The notes: generated by a model from the sequence alone, not told the origin. Counted from the stretch's first letter, positions 1-6,498 are shown. The stretch is 16,365 nt of DNA from Oscillospiraceae bacterium (GCA_021771675.1 JAETOP010000086.1:1-16365); one strand, 5' to 3'. Made by a program: numbers and translations.

Positions 1-13
1 CTTAGCGCACTCC

Positions 14-124
14 TTGTGCGCCTGTGGCGCACAACTCGCACACACGCAGCCTGAGATGTATGTTTTGCCACGCACATGTCGCGACAAAACATGCTCCGAT
101 TTTATTCGCCGCTGCGGCGGCGAA
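14..124. repeat. cluster of three short perfect palindromes
   Basis: Three hairpin-forming sequences follow one another: a 9-bp stem with a TGT loop (14-22/26-34), an ATGTTTTG/CAAAACAT pair (60-67/85-92) enclosing the palindrome TGTCGCGACA (77-86), and an 8-bp stem with a TGCG loop (105-112/117-124). They sit directly upstream of a terminator. A reading frame is open through this stretch to position 217, but its translation is Cys- and Arg-rich, resembles no family I know, and runs through the terminator, so I do not call it a gene. The stretch may be the 3' untranslated region of a gene outside the window, or a repeat remnant. Confidence 0.5.
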
Positions 125-153
125 CTCTGCGAGGCCTTTTTCGACATGCTGAA

Positions 154-185
154 ACGTCCTGAAGCTCCGGCTTCGGGACGTTTTT
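154..185 (+). terminator. intrinsic terminator of an upstream unit
   Basis: An 11-bp stem (ACGTCCTGAAG pairing with CTTCGGGACGT, one T-G wobble) closes a CTCCGG loop and runs into five T residues. It should end transcription arriving from beyond the left edge of the window. Confidence 0.75.
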
Positions 186-266
186 GTGAGTGCAAAAATC
201 TCCTTTTTGAACTGTGATTATTTGGGAATACTATCTCTGTCTTGTGTGTTGACCGGCTTTGCACAG

Positions 267-475
267 CAAATTGTAATTTGGCAGGCAGGTACGGATTACC
301 TGTAGGGGCGGCTATTAGCCGCCCGCGCAGAACCATCCCCGAAAATGGTACAAGTTCAGGCAAATTCGTATCATTTCCCATTCACCGGAACACTCAAAAT
401 ACATTACTTGGCGGGAGGCTAATAGCCTCCCCTACGGTGAAAAGGGCCATGCGGCAAATCGTCAAATTACAATTG
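267..475. repeat. inverted-repeat element A (MITE-like)
   Basis: The element is bounded by CAAATTGTAATTTG (267-280) and CAAATTACAATTG (463-475), which are inverted copies. Inside are two hairpins in inverted arrangement: GGGCGGCTA-T-TAGCCGCCC near 305-323 and GGGAGGCTA-A-TAGCCTCCC near 413-431. The first 114 nt match the element at the right edge of the window with seven mismatches by hand alignment. No coding capacity is evident. It fills most of the gap between the terminator and the hydrolase gene, and no promoter for that gene is recognisable in it. Confidence 0.8.
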
Positions 476-532
476 TCTGGCAGCTGCATCAAGCCGGTGC
501 ACAAGTGAAATCACAGCAAAGGAGCGATTGTA

Positions 533-1528
533 TTGAACGGAAAAGCAAGAAATGCCCTCTTGGGGGCGGCGGGGGCCATGCTCTCGGCGGCGGTGATCCG
601 CAGGGGCGTCTCCATGGCCTTTGACCGGAACATGGTGGGCACCGCCCTGGATCGGGAGGAGCCAAAAGCCATGCAGAAAATGAAGGAGCGGGTGAAAGGG
701 GAGGGGGATGACAACCAGCGGATCATGGAGCTGTGCGAACAGCTGCGGCAGCGGCTGGAGGAGATGCCCCATCAGATTGTCCGGATGACGGGCTACGACG
801 GCACGGAGCTGGTGGGCCATCTGTTCCGGGCGGAGAATCAGAAGCGGGCGGTGGTTGCCATGCACGGCTGGCGCTCCTGCTGGGCCAGGGACTTTGGGCC
901 GGTGGCGGATTTCCTCCGGGACTTGGGCTGTACCGTGCTCTACGCCGAGCAGCGGGGCCAGGGGGAAAGCGGCGGAGAATACATGGGCTTCGGCATGATC
1001 GAGCGGTATGACTGCCTGGAATGGGTGCGCTGGCTCAATGAGAACGGATTCGGCCAGCTGCCGGTGTATCTGGTGGGAATTTCCATGGGGGCTACCACGG
1101 TGCTGATGACGGCGGGTTTCCCGGAGCTGCCGGAGAACGTGGCGGGGGTGCTGGCGGACTGCGGCTTCACCTCGGCCAAGGCGGAGTGGAAATACATCAG
1201 TGAGAACAACCTCCGTGTTCCCTATGACTGCCGGGAGGGGCATGTGGACGCCCTCTGCCGCAAGCGGATTGAGCTGGATGCGGACGCCTACACCACCCTG
1301 GACGCCATGAAAACCTGCCGGGTGCCCATCCTCTTTGTCCACGGAGAGGAAGACACCTTCGTCCCGGTGGAGATGACCCGGGAAAATTATGAGGCCTGTC
1401 AGTCCCCCAAAAAAATGCTGATCGTCCCCGGGGCCAACCACGGCATGAGCTATTTCTATGACCGGGAGGGCTATGAAAACGCCGTAAAGGCCTTCTTCCG
1501 GGAGCAGGAGGAATTCAGAAACCCTTGA
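533..1528 (+). CDS. alpha/beta hydrolase, membrane-anchored
   Basis: This 331-residue protein has an alpha/beta-hydrolase fold. The nucleophile elbow is GISMGA with Ser184, the acid is probably Asp274 in GEEDTFVP, and the histidine is His303 in GANHGM. The HGW motif at 111-113 would form the oxyanion region. Residues 9-22 are hydrophobic and small, suggesting an N-terminal membrane anchor, and 40-80 look helical and charged. Homologues in Firmicutes are annotated as serine aminopeptidase-like or acyl hydrolases; the substrate cannot be read from sequence. The start is a TTG, chosen because AAAGGAG lies 8 nt upstream and the preceding in-frame stretch offers no better start. The nucleoside phosphorylase gene follows 49 nt downstream with its own promoter, so the two need not be co-regulated. 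Confidence 0.9.
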   Translation: MNGKARNALLGAAGAMLSAAVIRRGVSMAFDRNMVGTALDREEPKAMQKMKERVKGEGDDNQRIMELCEQLRQRLEEMPHQIVRMTGYDGTELVGHLFRAENQKRAVVAMHGWRSCWARDFGPVADFLRDLGCTVLYAEQRGQGESGGEYMGFGMIERYDCLEWVRWLNENGFGQLPVYLVGISMGATTVLMTAGFPELPENVAGVLADCGFTSAKAEWKYISENNLRVPYDCREGHVDALCRKRIELDADAYTTLDAMKTCRVPILFVHGEEDTFVPVEMTRENYEACQSPKKMLIVPGANHGMSYFYDREGYENAVKAFFREQEEFRNP

Positions 1529-1553
1529 AAACCAGCCGCTCCTGTGGTAAAAT
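1525..1553 (+). promoter_or_regulatory. sigma-A-type promoter of the nucleoside phosphorylase
   Basis: TTGAAA (1525-1530) and TAAAAT (1548-1553) are separated by 17 nt. The -35 box overlaps the stop codon of the hydrolase gene. The start codon at 1578 follows about 25 nt after the -10 box. Confidence 0.6.
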
Positions 1554-1577
1554 AAAGGAAAAATTACCAAAGGAGCG

Positions 1578-2348
1578 ATGGCAATGCAGGATATTGGGAT
1601 GCAATTTCACATTCATTGCGTGGCAGGGGACGTAGGACGGTATGTCTTTCTGCCCGGAGACCCGGGGCGGTGCCAGTCCATCGCCTCTTATTTTGACAAT
1701 CCCGTCCATGTGGGCATGAACCGGGAGTACAACATCTATACCGGTACCCTGCTGGGAGAAAAGGTCAGCGTCTGCTCCACCGGCATCGGCGGGCCCTCCG
1801 CCTCCATCGCCATGGAGGAGCTGGCGGCCATCGGCGCCGATACCTTCATCCGGGTGGGCACCTGCGGCGGCATCGACCTGGATGTAGAGCCCGGGGATGT
1901 GGTGGTGGCCACCGGGGCCATTCGCTATGAGCACACCTCTTTGGAGTATGCACCCATTGAGTTCCCAGCCGTGCCCGATTTTGAGATCACCGCCGCCTTG
2001 AAGGCGGCGGCGGAGGACCTGGGCTACCGCACCCATGTGGGGGTGGTGCAGTGCAAGGACTCCTTCTACGGCCAGCACAGCCCGGAGAAATCCCCGGTTT
2101 CCTATGACCTGCTGCAAAAGTGGGAGAGCTGGAAGCGGCTGGGGGTGAAGGCCAGCGAGATGGAGTCGGCGGCGCTGTTCGTGGTGGCGGCGGCCCTGGG
2201 AGTCCGGTGCGGCAGCTGCTTCCACGCCGTGTGGAACCAGGAGCGGGAGAAGGCGGGCCTTTTCATGAAAATGACCGAGGACACCTCCGCCGCCATCCGT
2301 GTGGGCATCGAGGCCATGAAGCGGATCATTCTGGCGGACAGGGGTTAG
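1578..2348 (+). CDS. uridine phosphorylase-type nucleoside phosphorylase
   Basis: This 256-residue cytoplasmic enzyme belongs to the PNP/UDP phosphorylase family 1. It would cleave a nucleoside with phosphate to a free base and ribose-1-phosphate. Visible motifs are the phosphate-binding GDPGR (27-31), [16 protein letters not shown] (67-82), RVGTCGG (91-97), KDSFYG, and EMESAALF, whose acidic residues normally contact the ribose. The overall pattern is closer to uridine phosphorylases than to DeoD purine enzymes, but the specificity is inferred. The length is normal for the family. The start at ATG 1578 has AAAGGAG upstream. A nucleoside ABC importer lies about 4 kb downstream, which supports a role in nucleoside salvage. 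The TAG stop lies within a TTAGGAA heptamer repeat. Confidence 0.9.
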   Translation: MAMQDIGMQFHIHCVAGDVGRYVFLPGDPGRCQSIASYFDNPVHVGMNREYNIYTGTLLGEKVSVCSTGIGGPSASIAMEELAAIGADTFIRVGTCGGIDLDVEPGDVVVATGAIRYEHTSLEYAPIEFPAVPDFEITAALKAAAEDLGYRTHVGVVQCKDSFYGQHSPEKSPVSYDLLQKWESWKRLGVKASEMESAALFVVAAALGVRCGSCFHAVWNQEREKAGLFMKMTEDTSAAIRVGIEAMKRIILADRG

Positions 2349-2360
2349 GAATTAGGAATT
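2345..2360. repeat. TTAGGAA heptamer array at a convergent gene junction
   Basis: Two TTAGGAA units plus TT lie between converging genes. The first heptamer holds the TAG stop of the nucleoside phosphorylase (2346-2348). The second holds, on the other strand, the TAA stop of the minus-strand gene (2352-2354). Similar arrays occur at 3594-3613, 4420-4452 and 12516-12550. Confidence 0.8.
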
Positions 2361-2684
2361 GAACGTATCGGCGTAGCGGACAAAGCCCAGAGTCAGGTAG
2401 TCCAGGTACACCCGTTTGTCCGGGGTTTTGCCCATGGTCACCCGGCGGCACTCCACCTCCCAGACGGGGCTTCCGTCCAGGGTGGTGCGGGTAATCTCAA
2501 ATACATGGTTCCAGCTGCGGCCCTCCATGTACTCCGCCTCACCCCGGGTGAAGCTGATGACCTCCGTCCGCCGAAAGTGGAAGGTGGGGAAGGCATTGCG
2601 CAGGAATGCCTCAAAAAGAGCCTCGGCATCCAGAACGCTTCCCTGCTGGAAGGTTCTGCGGATCATTGCACCATAATCTTCCAT
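2352..2684 (-). CDS. hypothetical protein, about 110 aa
   Basis: I do not recognise this 110-residue protein. It begins MEDYGAMIRRTFQQGS and has no signal peptide or membrane segment. It looks like a mixed alpha/beta protein: an N-terminal helical part, then beta-rich stretches around VISFTRGEAEYMEGRSW and VWEVECRRVTMG. The start at 2684 was preferred over a longer upstream frame because AAAGGAGG lies just before it and a near-consensus promoter lies 40 nt further upstream, inside the longer frame. It is the only minus-strand gene here. It is divergent from the membrane protein gene and convergent with the nucleoside phosphorylase. Its last codons and stop fall within a heptamer repeat, so its natural C-terminus may have been altered by repeat insertion. 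Confidence 0.75.
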   Translation of the reverse strand: MEDYGAMIRRTFQQGSVLDAEALFEAFLRNAFPTFHFRRTEVISFTRGEAEYMEGRSWNHVFEITRTTLDGSPVWEVECRRVTMGKTPDKRVYLDYLTLGFVRYADTFNS

Positions 2685-2726
2685 TGTGATTCCTCCTTTG
2701 GAATAGAACGGCATTCGCCTGATGTC

Positions 2727-2755
2727 ACTATAGTCATAAATGGAAAATTTGTCAA
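2727..2755 (-). promoter_or_regulatory. sigma-A promoter of the minus-strand gene
   Basis: On the minus strand TTGACA (2750-2755) and TATAGT (2727-2732) are 17 nt apart, close to consensus in both boxes. The start codon at 2684 lies about 42 nt downstream with an AAAGGAGG ribosome site. Confidence 0.8.
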
Positions 2756-2789
2756 GAATCTGTGCAATCCATATGACAATTTTGTGCAA

Positions 2790-2795
2790 TATAAC
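2790..2795 (+). promoter_or_regulatory. possible -10 box for the membrane protein gene
   Basis: TATAAC lies 33 nt before the GTG start at 2829, in the AT-rich divergent intergenic region. No convincing -35 box lies at the right distance, so the call is weak. Confidence 0.3.
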
Positions 2796-2828
2796 AGGAA
2801 ATATGAAAATCGTTTCGGAGGAATTGCT

Positions 2829-3341
2829 GTGAATCAGAAAAAAAGCACTCCCGCCTCCCGCATGGCCCTGGGGGGCGTGCTGGCGGGGCTGGCCGTGGTC
2901 ATTATGAGCTTAGGGGGACTGATCCCCATTGCCACCTATGTCAGCCCCATGCTCTGCGCCGTGCTGCTGCAAGTGGTGCTCATGTCCTGCGGAAAGCGCC
3001 TGGCCTGGGCCTGGTACGGGGCGGTGGCGCTGCTGTCAGTGCTGCTGTCGGCGGACAAGGAGGCGGCGGCGGTGTTTGTCTTTCTGGGCTACTACCCGAT
3101 TGTAAAGCCCTGGCTGGACGGCAGGAAGCCCCACTGGCTGTGGAAGGGGCTGCTGTTCAATGGCAGCATGGCTCTGATGTATTTCCTGCTGATGGGGCTG
3201 TTCGGCATGGGGGAGCTGGTGGAGGAGTTCGCCGGGCTGGGCCTGGTGATGCTGCTGGTGCTTCTGGCCATGGGCAACGTGACCTTCTTCCTGCTGGATA
3301 GGCTCTTGGGCATGAAGAAATTACAGAGGAAGGTTTTTTAG
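2829..3341 (+). CDS. small multi-spanning membrane protein, ECF S-component-like
   Basis: This 170-residue protein is almost entirely hydrophobic, with about five membrane segments (roughly residues 13-35, 38-52, 55-72, 74-88, 105-150 in two spans). It begins with a charged tail (NQKKSTPASR) and ends in basic residues. It carries the motif DKEAAAVFVFLGYYPIVKP, which I associate with conserved clostridial membrane proteins of this size, some annotated as ECF-transporter S-component-like. The transported substrate, if any, is unknown. The start is a GTG with GGAGG 7 nt upstream; an upstream open frame runs antisense to the neighbouring gene and was rejected. The GIY-YIG gene begins 1 nt after the stop, implying one transcript. 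Confidence 0.8.
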   Translation: MNQKKSTPASRMALGGVLAGLAVVIMSLGGLIPIATYVSPMLCAVLLQVVLMSCGKRLAWAWYGAVALLSVLLSADKEAAAVFVFLGYYPIVKPWLDGRKPHWLWKGLLFNGSMALMYFLLMGLFGMGELVEEFAGLGLVMLLVLLAMGNVTFFLLDRLLGMKKLQRKVF

Positions 3342-3342
3342 A

Positions 3343-3615
3343 ATGGACAGACCCTGGCAGCTCTACCTGCTGCGCTGCGGCGACGGCACGCTGTACACCG
3401 GCATCGCCCTGGACGCCCAAAAGCGTCTTGCGATGCACCAAAGGGGCAGGGGGGCCAAATACACCCGGGGCCGGGGTCCCCTGGAGCTGGTGTACACCGA
3501 AACCTGCCCCAGCCATTCCCAGGCCCTGAGACGGGAGCTGGAGGTAAAGGCCCTGACAAGGGAGGAGAAGGAAGCGCTGATTACCAAAGGCTTGGAATTA
3601 GGAGTTAGGAATTGA
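3343..3615 (+). CDS. GIY-YIG nuclease-like protein (YhbQ/UPF0213 family)
   Basis: This 90-residue single-domain protein matches the small stand-alone GIY-YIG family. The two core strands are QLYLLRCGDG (6-15) and LYTGIA (17-22), followed by the helix DAQKRLAMHQRG with Arg28, the GAKYTRGRGPLELVY segment (37-51), and the RRELEVKAL helix with Glu66 as the expected metal ligand. In vivo substrates of the family are not settled; DNA-structure nuclease activity is reported for relatives. The gene follows the membrane protein by 1 nt. Its last residues (LELGVRN) and the TGA stop are encoded by a heptamer repeat array that opens element B, so the original C-terminus was probably replaced by repeat insertion. 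Confidence 0.88.
   Translation: MDRPWQLYLLRCGDGTLYTGIALDAQKRLAMHQRGRGAKYTRGRGPLELVYTETCPSHSQALRRELEVKALTREEKEALITKGLELGVRN
3594..3613. repeat. TTAGGAR heptamer array, left end of element B
   Basis: About three imperfect heptamers (GGAATTAGGAGTTAGGAATT) encode the end of the GIY-YIG protein, whose TGA stop starts at the last T. An inverted array lies at 4420-4452. Confidence 0.8.
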
Positions 3616-3805
3616 GTGTGCTGGCAGCCCGGCAAATTGGAGCTTGGCGGCGAGTCGCCGCAGCCAATTTCGCACGGGGATGGTCTGTGGTCGTCACCCC
3701 AATATAAGCCCGGTAACGATTTTACGGCACGTCGTTGGTTGCTGTGGTGCGGGAGCACCCAAAGGCTCCCCTGTGTAAGGGGAGCTGTCAGCGAAGCTGA
3801 CTGAG

Positions 3806-3842
3806 GGACTGTACAGCAGGCACTGAAATAATTGTACAGTCC
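3806..3842 (+). promoter_or_regulatory. leader inverted repeat before the DUF559 gene
   Basis: GGACTGTACA (3806-3815) and TGTACAGTCC (3833-3842) form a perfect 10-bp inverted repeat with a 17-nt spacer, ending 6 nt before the GGAAAGG ribosome site. A nearly identical copy stands in element C (12881-12918, reversed). It could be an operator, an RNA hairpin limiting translation, or a recognition site for the nuclease. Confidence 0.45.
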
Positions 3843-3861
3843 AATGTGGAAAGGAATGCCA

Positions 3862-4242
3862 ATGCAGTCGAAATATAACAAGCAGTTGGTTTTATTTGCA
3901 AAGCAGCTGCGAAATGGAATGACGAAAGAAGAGCGGCATCTCTGGTATGACTTTCTGCGTACCTACCCTGTCCGCTTTTCCAGGCAAAAAATACTGGGGA
4001 AATACATCGCTGATTTTTACTGTGCGGAAGCCAAACTGGTTATTGAACTGGATGGTTCTCAGCACTATGAGGACAGGAACATGGAAAAGGACGAGGAGCG
4101 TACTGCTTTCCTGGAGGCTTACGGTTTGACGGTGATTCGTATTCCCAATAATGAAATCAACAGAAATTTCACTGGTGTTTGTGAGTATATCGATTCTGTG
4201 GTAAAGCGTTCGCTTTGCGCCCAACAGAATGCAAATCCGTAA
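3862..4242 (+). CDS. DUF559 (Vsr-like) endonuclease domain protein
   Basis: This 126-residue protein belongs to the DUF559 family, related to very-short-patch-repair and other PD-(D/E)XK endonucleases. The family pattern is clear: TKEERHLWYDFLR (21-33), FSRQKILGKYIADFYC (39-54), LVIELDGSQHYED (59-71), and YGLTVIRIPNNEI (87-99). Asp51, Glu62, Asp64 and His68 are probable active-site residues. The length is typical of the stand-alone form. ATG 3862 was chosen because GGAAAGG lies 7 nt upstream; ATG 3844 and 3856 are too near or before that site. The gene is richer in A and T than all its neighbours and lies alone between 101-nt inverted repeats, both suggesting arrival by transfer. Its biological role is unknown; it may act on the surrounding repeats. 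Confidence 0.85.
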   Translation: MQSKYNKQLVLFAKQLRNGMTKEERHLWYDFLRTYPVRFSRQKILGKYIADFYCAEAKLVIELDGSQHYEDRNMEKDEERTAFLEAYGLTVIRIPNNEINRNFTGVCEYIDSVVKRSLCAQQNANP

Positions 4243-4419
4243 GGTTTCACTGCACAGTCCCTCAGTCAGCTTCGCTGACAGCTCCCCTTACACAGGGGAG
4301 CCTTTGGGTGCTCCCGCACCAGTGCAACCAACAACGTGCCGCAAAAGCGTTACCGGGCGGGTCAGGGCGAAAACGATGATAGACCAGCTTCGAGCGAATT
4401 GTCAGCGGCCACTGGCCGC

Positions 4420-4452
4420 AATTCCTCATTCCTAACTCCTAATTCCTAATTC
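4420..4452. repeat. heptamer array, right end of element B
   Basis: Four to five units read AATTCCT, CATTCCT, AACTCCT, AATTCCT, AATTC, the reverse complement of the TTAGGAR heptamer. It lies in inverted orientation relative to the array at 3594-3613. The remaining 66 nt before the reductase gene contain only a GGGGC-GTTT-GCCCC hairpin (near 4482-4495) without a T tract. Confidence 0.75.
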
Positions 4453-4518
4453 ACCATACCACACCCTGCAAAATCACCCGGGGGCGTTTGCCCCGAGAAT
4501 AGAAAGGAAGAAGAATAT

Positions 4519-5652
4519 ATGAATTACCGCCAGTTTGGCAGCACCGGGGAGCAGATTTCCGCCCTGGGCTTTGGATGTATGCGCTTTCCCGAGTACGAGA
4601 AGGACGGGAAAAAATACGTGGACACCGACAAGGTGGATGAAATGCTGGCCAAAGCCTTCGAGCGGGGGGTCAACTATTTCGACACCGCTCCCTACTATTG
4701 TAACAGTAACAGCGAGGCGGCCCTGGGCCACGGCGTGAGGAATTTCCGGGACAAAATCCTCCTGTCCACCAAATTCCCCACGGAGGTGGCCAAAAAGCCC
4801 GGGGACTACCGCCGCCAGCTGGAGAGCAGCCTGGAGCGCCTGGGCACCGACCACATCGACTTCTACCATTTCTGGGGCATCGACAGAGAAATCTACGACG
4901 GCATCATCCTGGAGCAGAACCTGCTGGAGGACGCCCGGAAGGCCAAAGAGGAGGGGCTCATTCGACATATCTCCTTCTCCTTCCACGACGACCCCTCCGT
5001 CATCCGGTACATCATCGACACCTCCGAGGCCCGGGGTGTGCCCATGGAGAGCATGCTCTGCCAGTACAACCTGCTGGATCGGAGCAACGAAAAAATGATG
5101 GCCTATGCCCGCTCCAGGGGCCTGGGCACCGTGGCCATGGGCCCGGTGGGGGGCGGACGGCTGGCTGCCCCCACGGAGCTGTATGCCAAGCTCACAGGCG
5201 GCGCCTCCATCCCCACCTATGAGCTGGCCTTCAAATTCGTCCTGGGCAACCCCGACCTGTGCTGCGCCCTGTCCGGCATGGAGAATCTGGACATGGTGGA
5301 AAAGAACACCGCCCTGGCCTCGGGGAGCGTCTCCTTCTCCCAGGAGGAGTGGAAAAAGCTGGGGGACGCTATGGAGAACCTGAGAAAATTCAGCGACCTC
5401 TACTGCACCGGCTGCAAATACTGCCAGCCCTGCCCGGCAGGAATCGTGATTCCCGAGATTTTTAACGCCTACACCTATTACAATGTGTACGGCCTGAAAG
5501 ACCACGCCCGGAAGCTTTTCGGGAAGTACGTGGAAAAGGGAGGGGCCCTGTCCGACGCTTGCCTGAACTGCGGCAAATGCGAGAAGAAATGCCCCCAGCA
5601 TCTGAAAATCCGGGAAAACCTGAAAATGGTGGAGTCGGTTTTCCGGAAGTGA
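4519..5652 (+). CDS. aldo/keto reductase with C-terminal 4Fe-4S motifs
   Basis: This 377-residue protein has two parts. Residues 1 to about 280 form an aldo/keto reductase barrel; the expected tetrad is Asp55 and Tyr60 in FDTAPYY, Lys85 in STKF, and His117 in FYHFWG. Residues about 294-360 form a ferredoxin-like domain with the motifs CTGCKYCQPCP and CLNCGKCEKKCP, which should bind two 4Fe-4S clusters. Such fusions are common in anaerobic Clostridia and are thought to move electrons between a nicotinamide cofactor or ferredoxin and a carbonyl substrate. The substrate is unknown. The protein is cytoplasmic. AAAGGAAG precedes ATG 4519. The sfsA gene starts 6 nt after the stop, so the two are probably co-transcribed. 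No promoter is recognisable between element B and this gene. Confidence 0.92.
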   Translation: MNYRQFGSTGEQISALGFGCMRFPEYEKDGKKYVDTDKVDEMLAKAFERGVNYFDTAPYYCNSNSEAALGHGVRNFRDKILLSTKFPTEVAKKPGDYRRQLESSLERLGTDHIDFYHFWGIDREIYDGIILEQNLLEDARKAKEEGLIRHISFSFHDDPSVIRYIIDTSEARGVPMESMLCQYNLLDRSNEKMMAYARSRGLGTVAMGPVGGGRLAAPTELYAKLTGGASIPTYELAFKFVLGNPDLCCALSGMENLDMVEKNTALASGSVSFSQEEWKKLGDAMENLRKFSDLYCTGCKYCQPCPAGIVIPEIFNAYTYYNVYGLKDHARKLFGKYVEKGGALSDACLNCGKCEKKCPQHLKIRENLKMVESVFRK

Positions 5653-5658
5653 GCGCAG

Positions 5659-6432
5659 ATGGAATACGTCAATATGATTCCGGGGATTTTCCTGGATCGG
5701 CCCAACCGGTTCATTGCCCATGTGGAGCTTGAGGGCGTCGTTCAGACGGTGCACGTGAAGAACACCGGCCGATGCCGGGAGCTGCTGCCCAGGGGCGCCC
5801 GGGTCTACTGCCAGCGTTCAAGCAATCCCAGCCGGAAGACCGGCTTCGACCTGATCGCCGTGGAGAAGGCGGGGCGGCTCATCAACATGGACGCCCAGGC
5901 CCCCAACGCCGCCGCCGGGGAGTGGCTTCTGGGCGGGGGACTGGGGCCCATTGAAAACCTCCGCCCGGAGACCGTTCATGGGGATTCCCGGTTTGACTTT
6001 TCCTTCACCCGGGGGGGAAAGCAGTGCTTCCTGGAGGTAAAGGGCGTCACCCTGGAAGAGGACGGGGTCTGCGCCTTTCCTGACGCTCCCACCCAGCGTG
6101 GAGCCAAGCACCTGCGGGGACTGGCGGAGGCGGCGGAGCAGGGATACGGGGCCTATGTGCTCTTCGTCATTCAGATGGAGGGCGTCCGCAGCCTTCACCC
6201 CAACGAGGCCACCGACCCAGAATTCGCCAGGGCCCTCCGTCAGGCGGCCCAGGCGGGGGTGGAGGTGCTGGCCAGGTCGTGCGCTGTGACCCCGCAGTCC
6301 ATGACCATCACCAAACCGGTGCCGGTGGAGCTGGGGTGTCTTCCCTCTGGGAACAATCTTCCGCTGGAGACGGCCGACATCCAAATGCCCTTTTCTTTTG
6401 AAAAAATTTCCACGAAACCGATTGATTTCTGA
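5659..6432 (+). CDS. sfsA: SfsA family DNA/RNA nuclease-like protein
   Basis: This 257-residue protein shows the SfsA pattern: an N-terminal OB-like part with FLDRPNRF (11-18) and VHVKNTGRCRELL (31-43), then a PD-(D/E)XK nuclease-like core with FDFSF (Asp113), FLEVKGVTL (Glu126, Lys128) and FPDAPTQRGAKHLRGL (140-155). The family was first described as affecting sugar fermentation in E. coli and is now usually annotated as a DNA/RNA nuclease; its physiological role is poorly defined. The usual end of the family lies near VPVEL (about 225). Here a further 30 or so residues follow, and this tail carries the -35 box of the next promoter, suggesting that an earlier stop was lost. The 6-nt gap from the reductase implies one operon. 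Confidence 0.92.
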   Translation: MEYVNMIPGIFLDRPNRFIAHVELEGVVQTVHVKNTGRCRELLPRGARVYCQRSSNPSRKTGFDLIAVEKAGRLINMDAQAPNAAAGEWLLGGGLGPIENLRPETVHGDSRFDFSFTRGGKQCFLEVKGVTLEEDGVCAFPDAPTQRGAKHLRGLAEAAEQGYGAYVLFVIQMEGVRSLHPNEATDPEFARALRQAAQAGVEVLARSCAVTPQSMTITKPVPVELGCLPSGNNLPLETADIQMPFSFEKISTKPIDF

Positions 6433-6449
6433 GAAATATCGTATATAAT
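6422..6449 (+). promoter_or_regulatory. sigma-A promoter of the BMP lipoprotein gene
   Basis: TTGATT (6422-6427) and TATAAT (6444-6449) are 16 nt apart. The -35 box lies within the last codons of sfsA. The start codon follows 49 nt after the -10 box, with AAGGAG between. No purine riboswitch fold is apparent in the short leader. Confidence 0.75.
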
Positions 6450-6498
6450 AAAAGCGTGTGTATACTGCACAACATAATTCTGGTCAAGGAGAATGAAC

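Larger units (their letters stand above)
3594..4452. mobile_element. element B: inverted-repeat element carrying a DUF559 nuclease gene
   Basis: The element is bounded by inverted heptamer arrays (3594-3613 and 4420-4452). Inside, 3712-3812 and 4254-4354 are 101-nt inverted copies with about five mismatches by hand alignment. Each arm holds nested hairpins: GGTGC-GGGA-GCACC, GCTCCCCT-GTGTA-AGGGGAGC, and GTCAGC-GAA-GCTGAC (left arm 3746-3801). Outer subterminal hairpins occupy the same relative place but differ in sequence: GCGGCGA-G-TCGCCGC near 3647 and GCGGCCA-C-TGGCCGC near 4405. The only gene inside is the DUF559 nuclease. No transposase and no clear target-site duplication are visible. 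Mobility is inferred from structure and from related copies in the window, not demonstrated. Confidence 0.7.

Noticed and set aside
14..217. 67-residue open frame at the left edge as a gene
   Set aside because: It starts at TTG without a ribosome site, passes through three palindromes and a terminator, and resembles no known protein.
467..1570. 367-residue minus-strand open frame opposite the hydrolase
   Set aside because: Composition is His/Pro/Gly-rich without motifs, and the + strand protein has a complete hydrolase triad.
4480..4496. GC-rich hairpin before the reductase as a terminator
   Set aside because: The stem is short and no T tract follows; it lies directly before the ribosome site on the + strand.
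4474..5754. 426-residue minus-strand open frame opposite the reductase
   Set aside because: Antisense shadow; the + strand encodes a reductase with intact Fe-S motifs.
6450..6498. purine riboswitch before the nucleoside-binding lipoprotein
   Set aside because: Only about 49 nt lie between the -10 box and the start, too short, and no aptamer-like conserved loops are seen.
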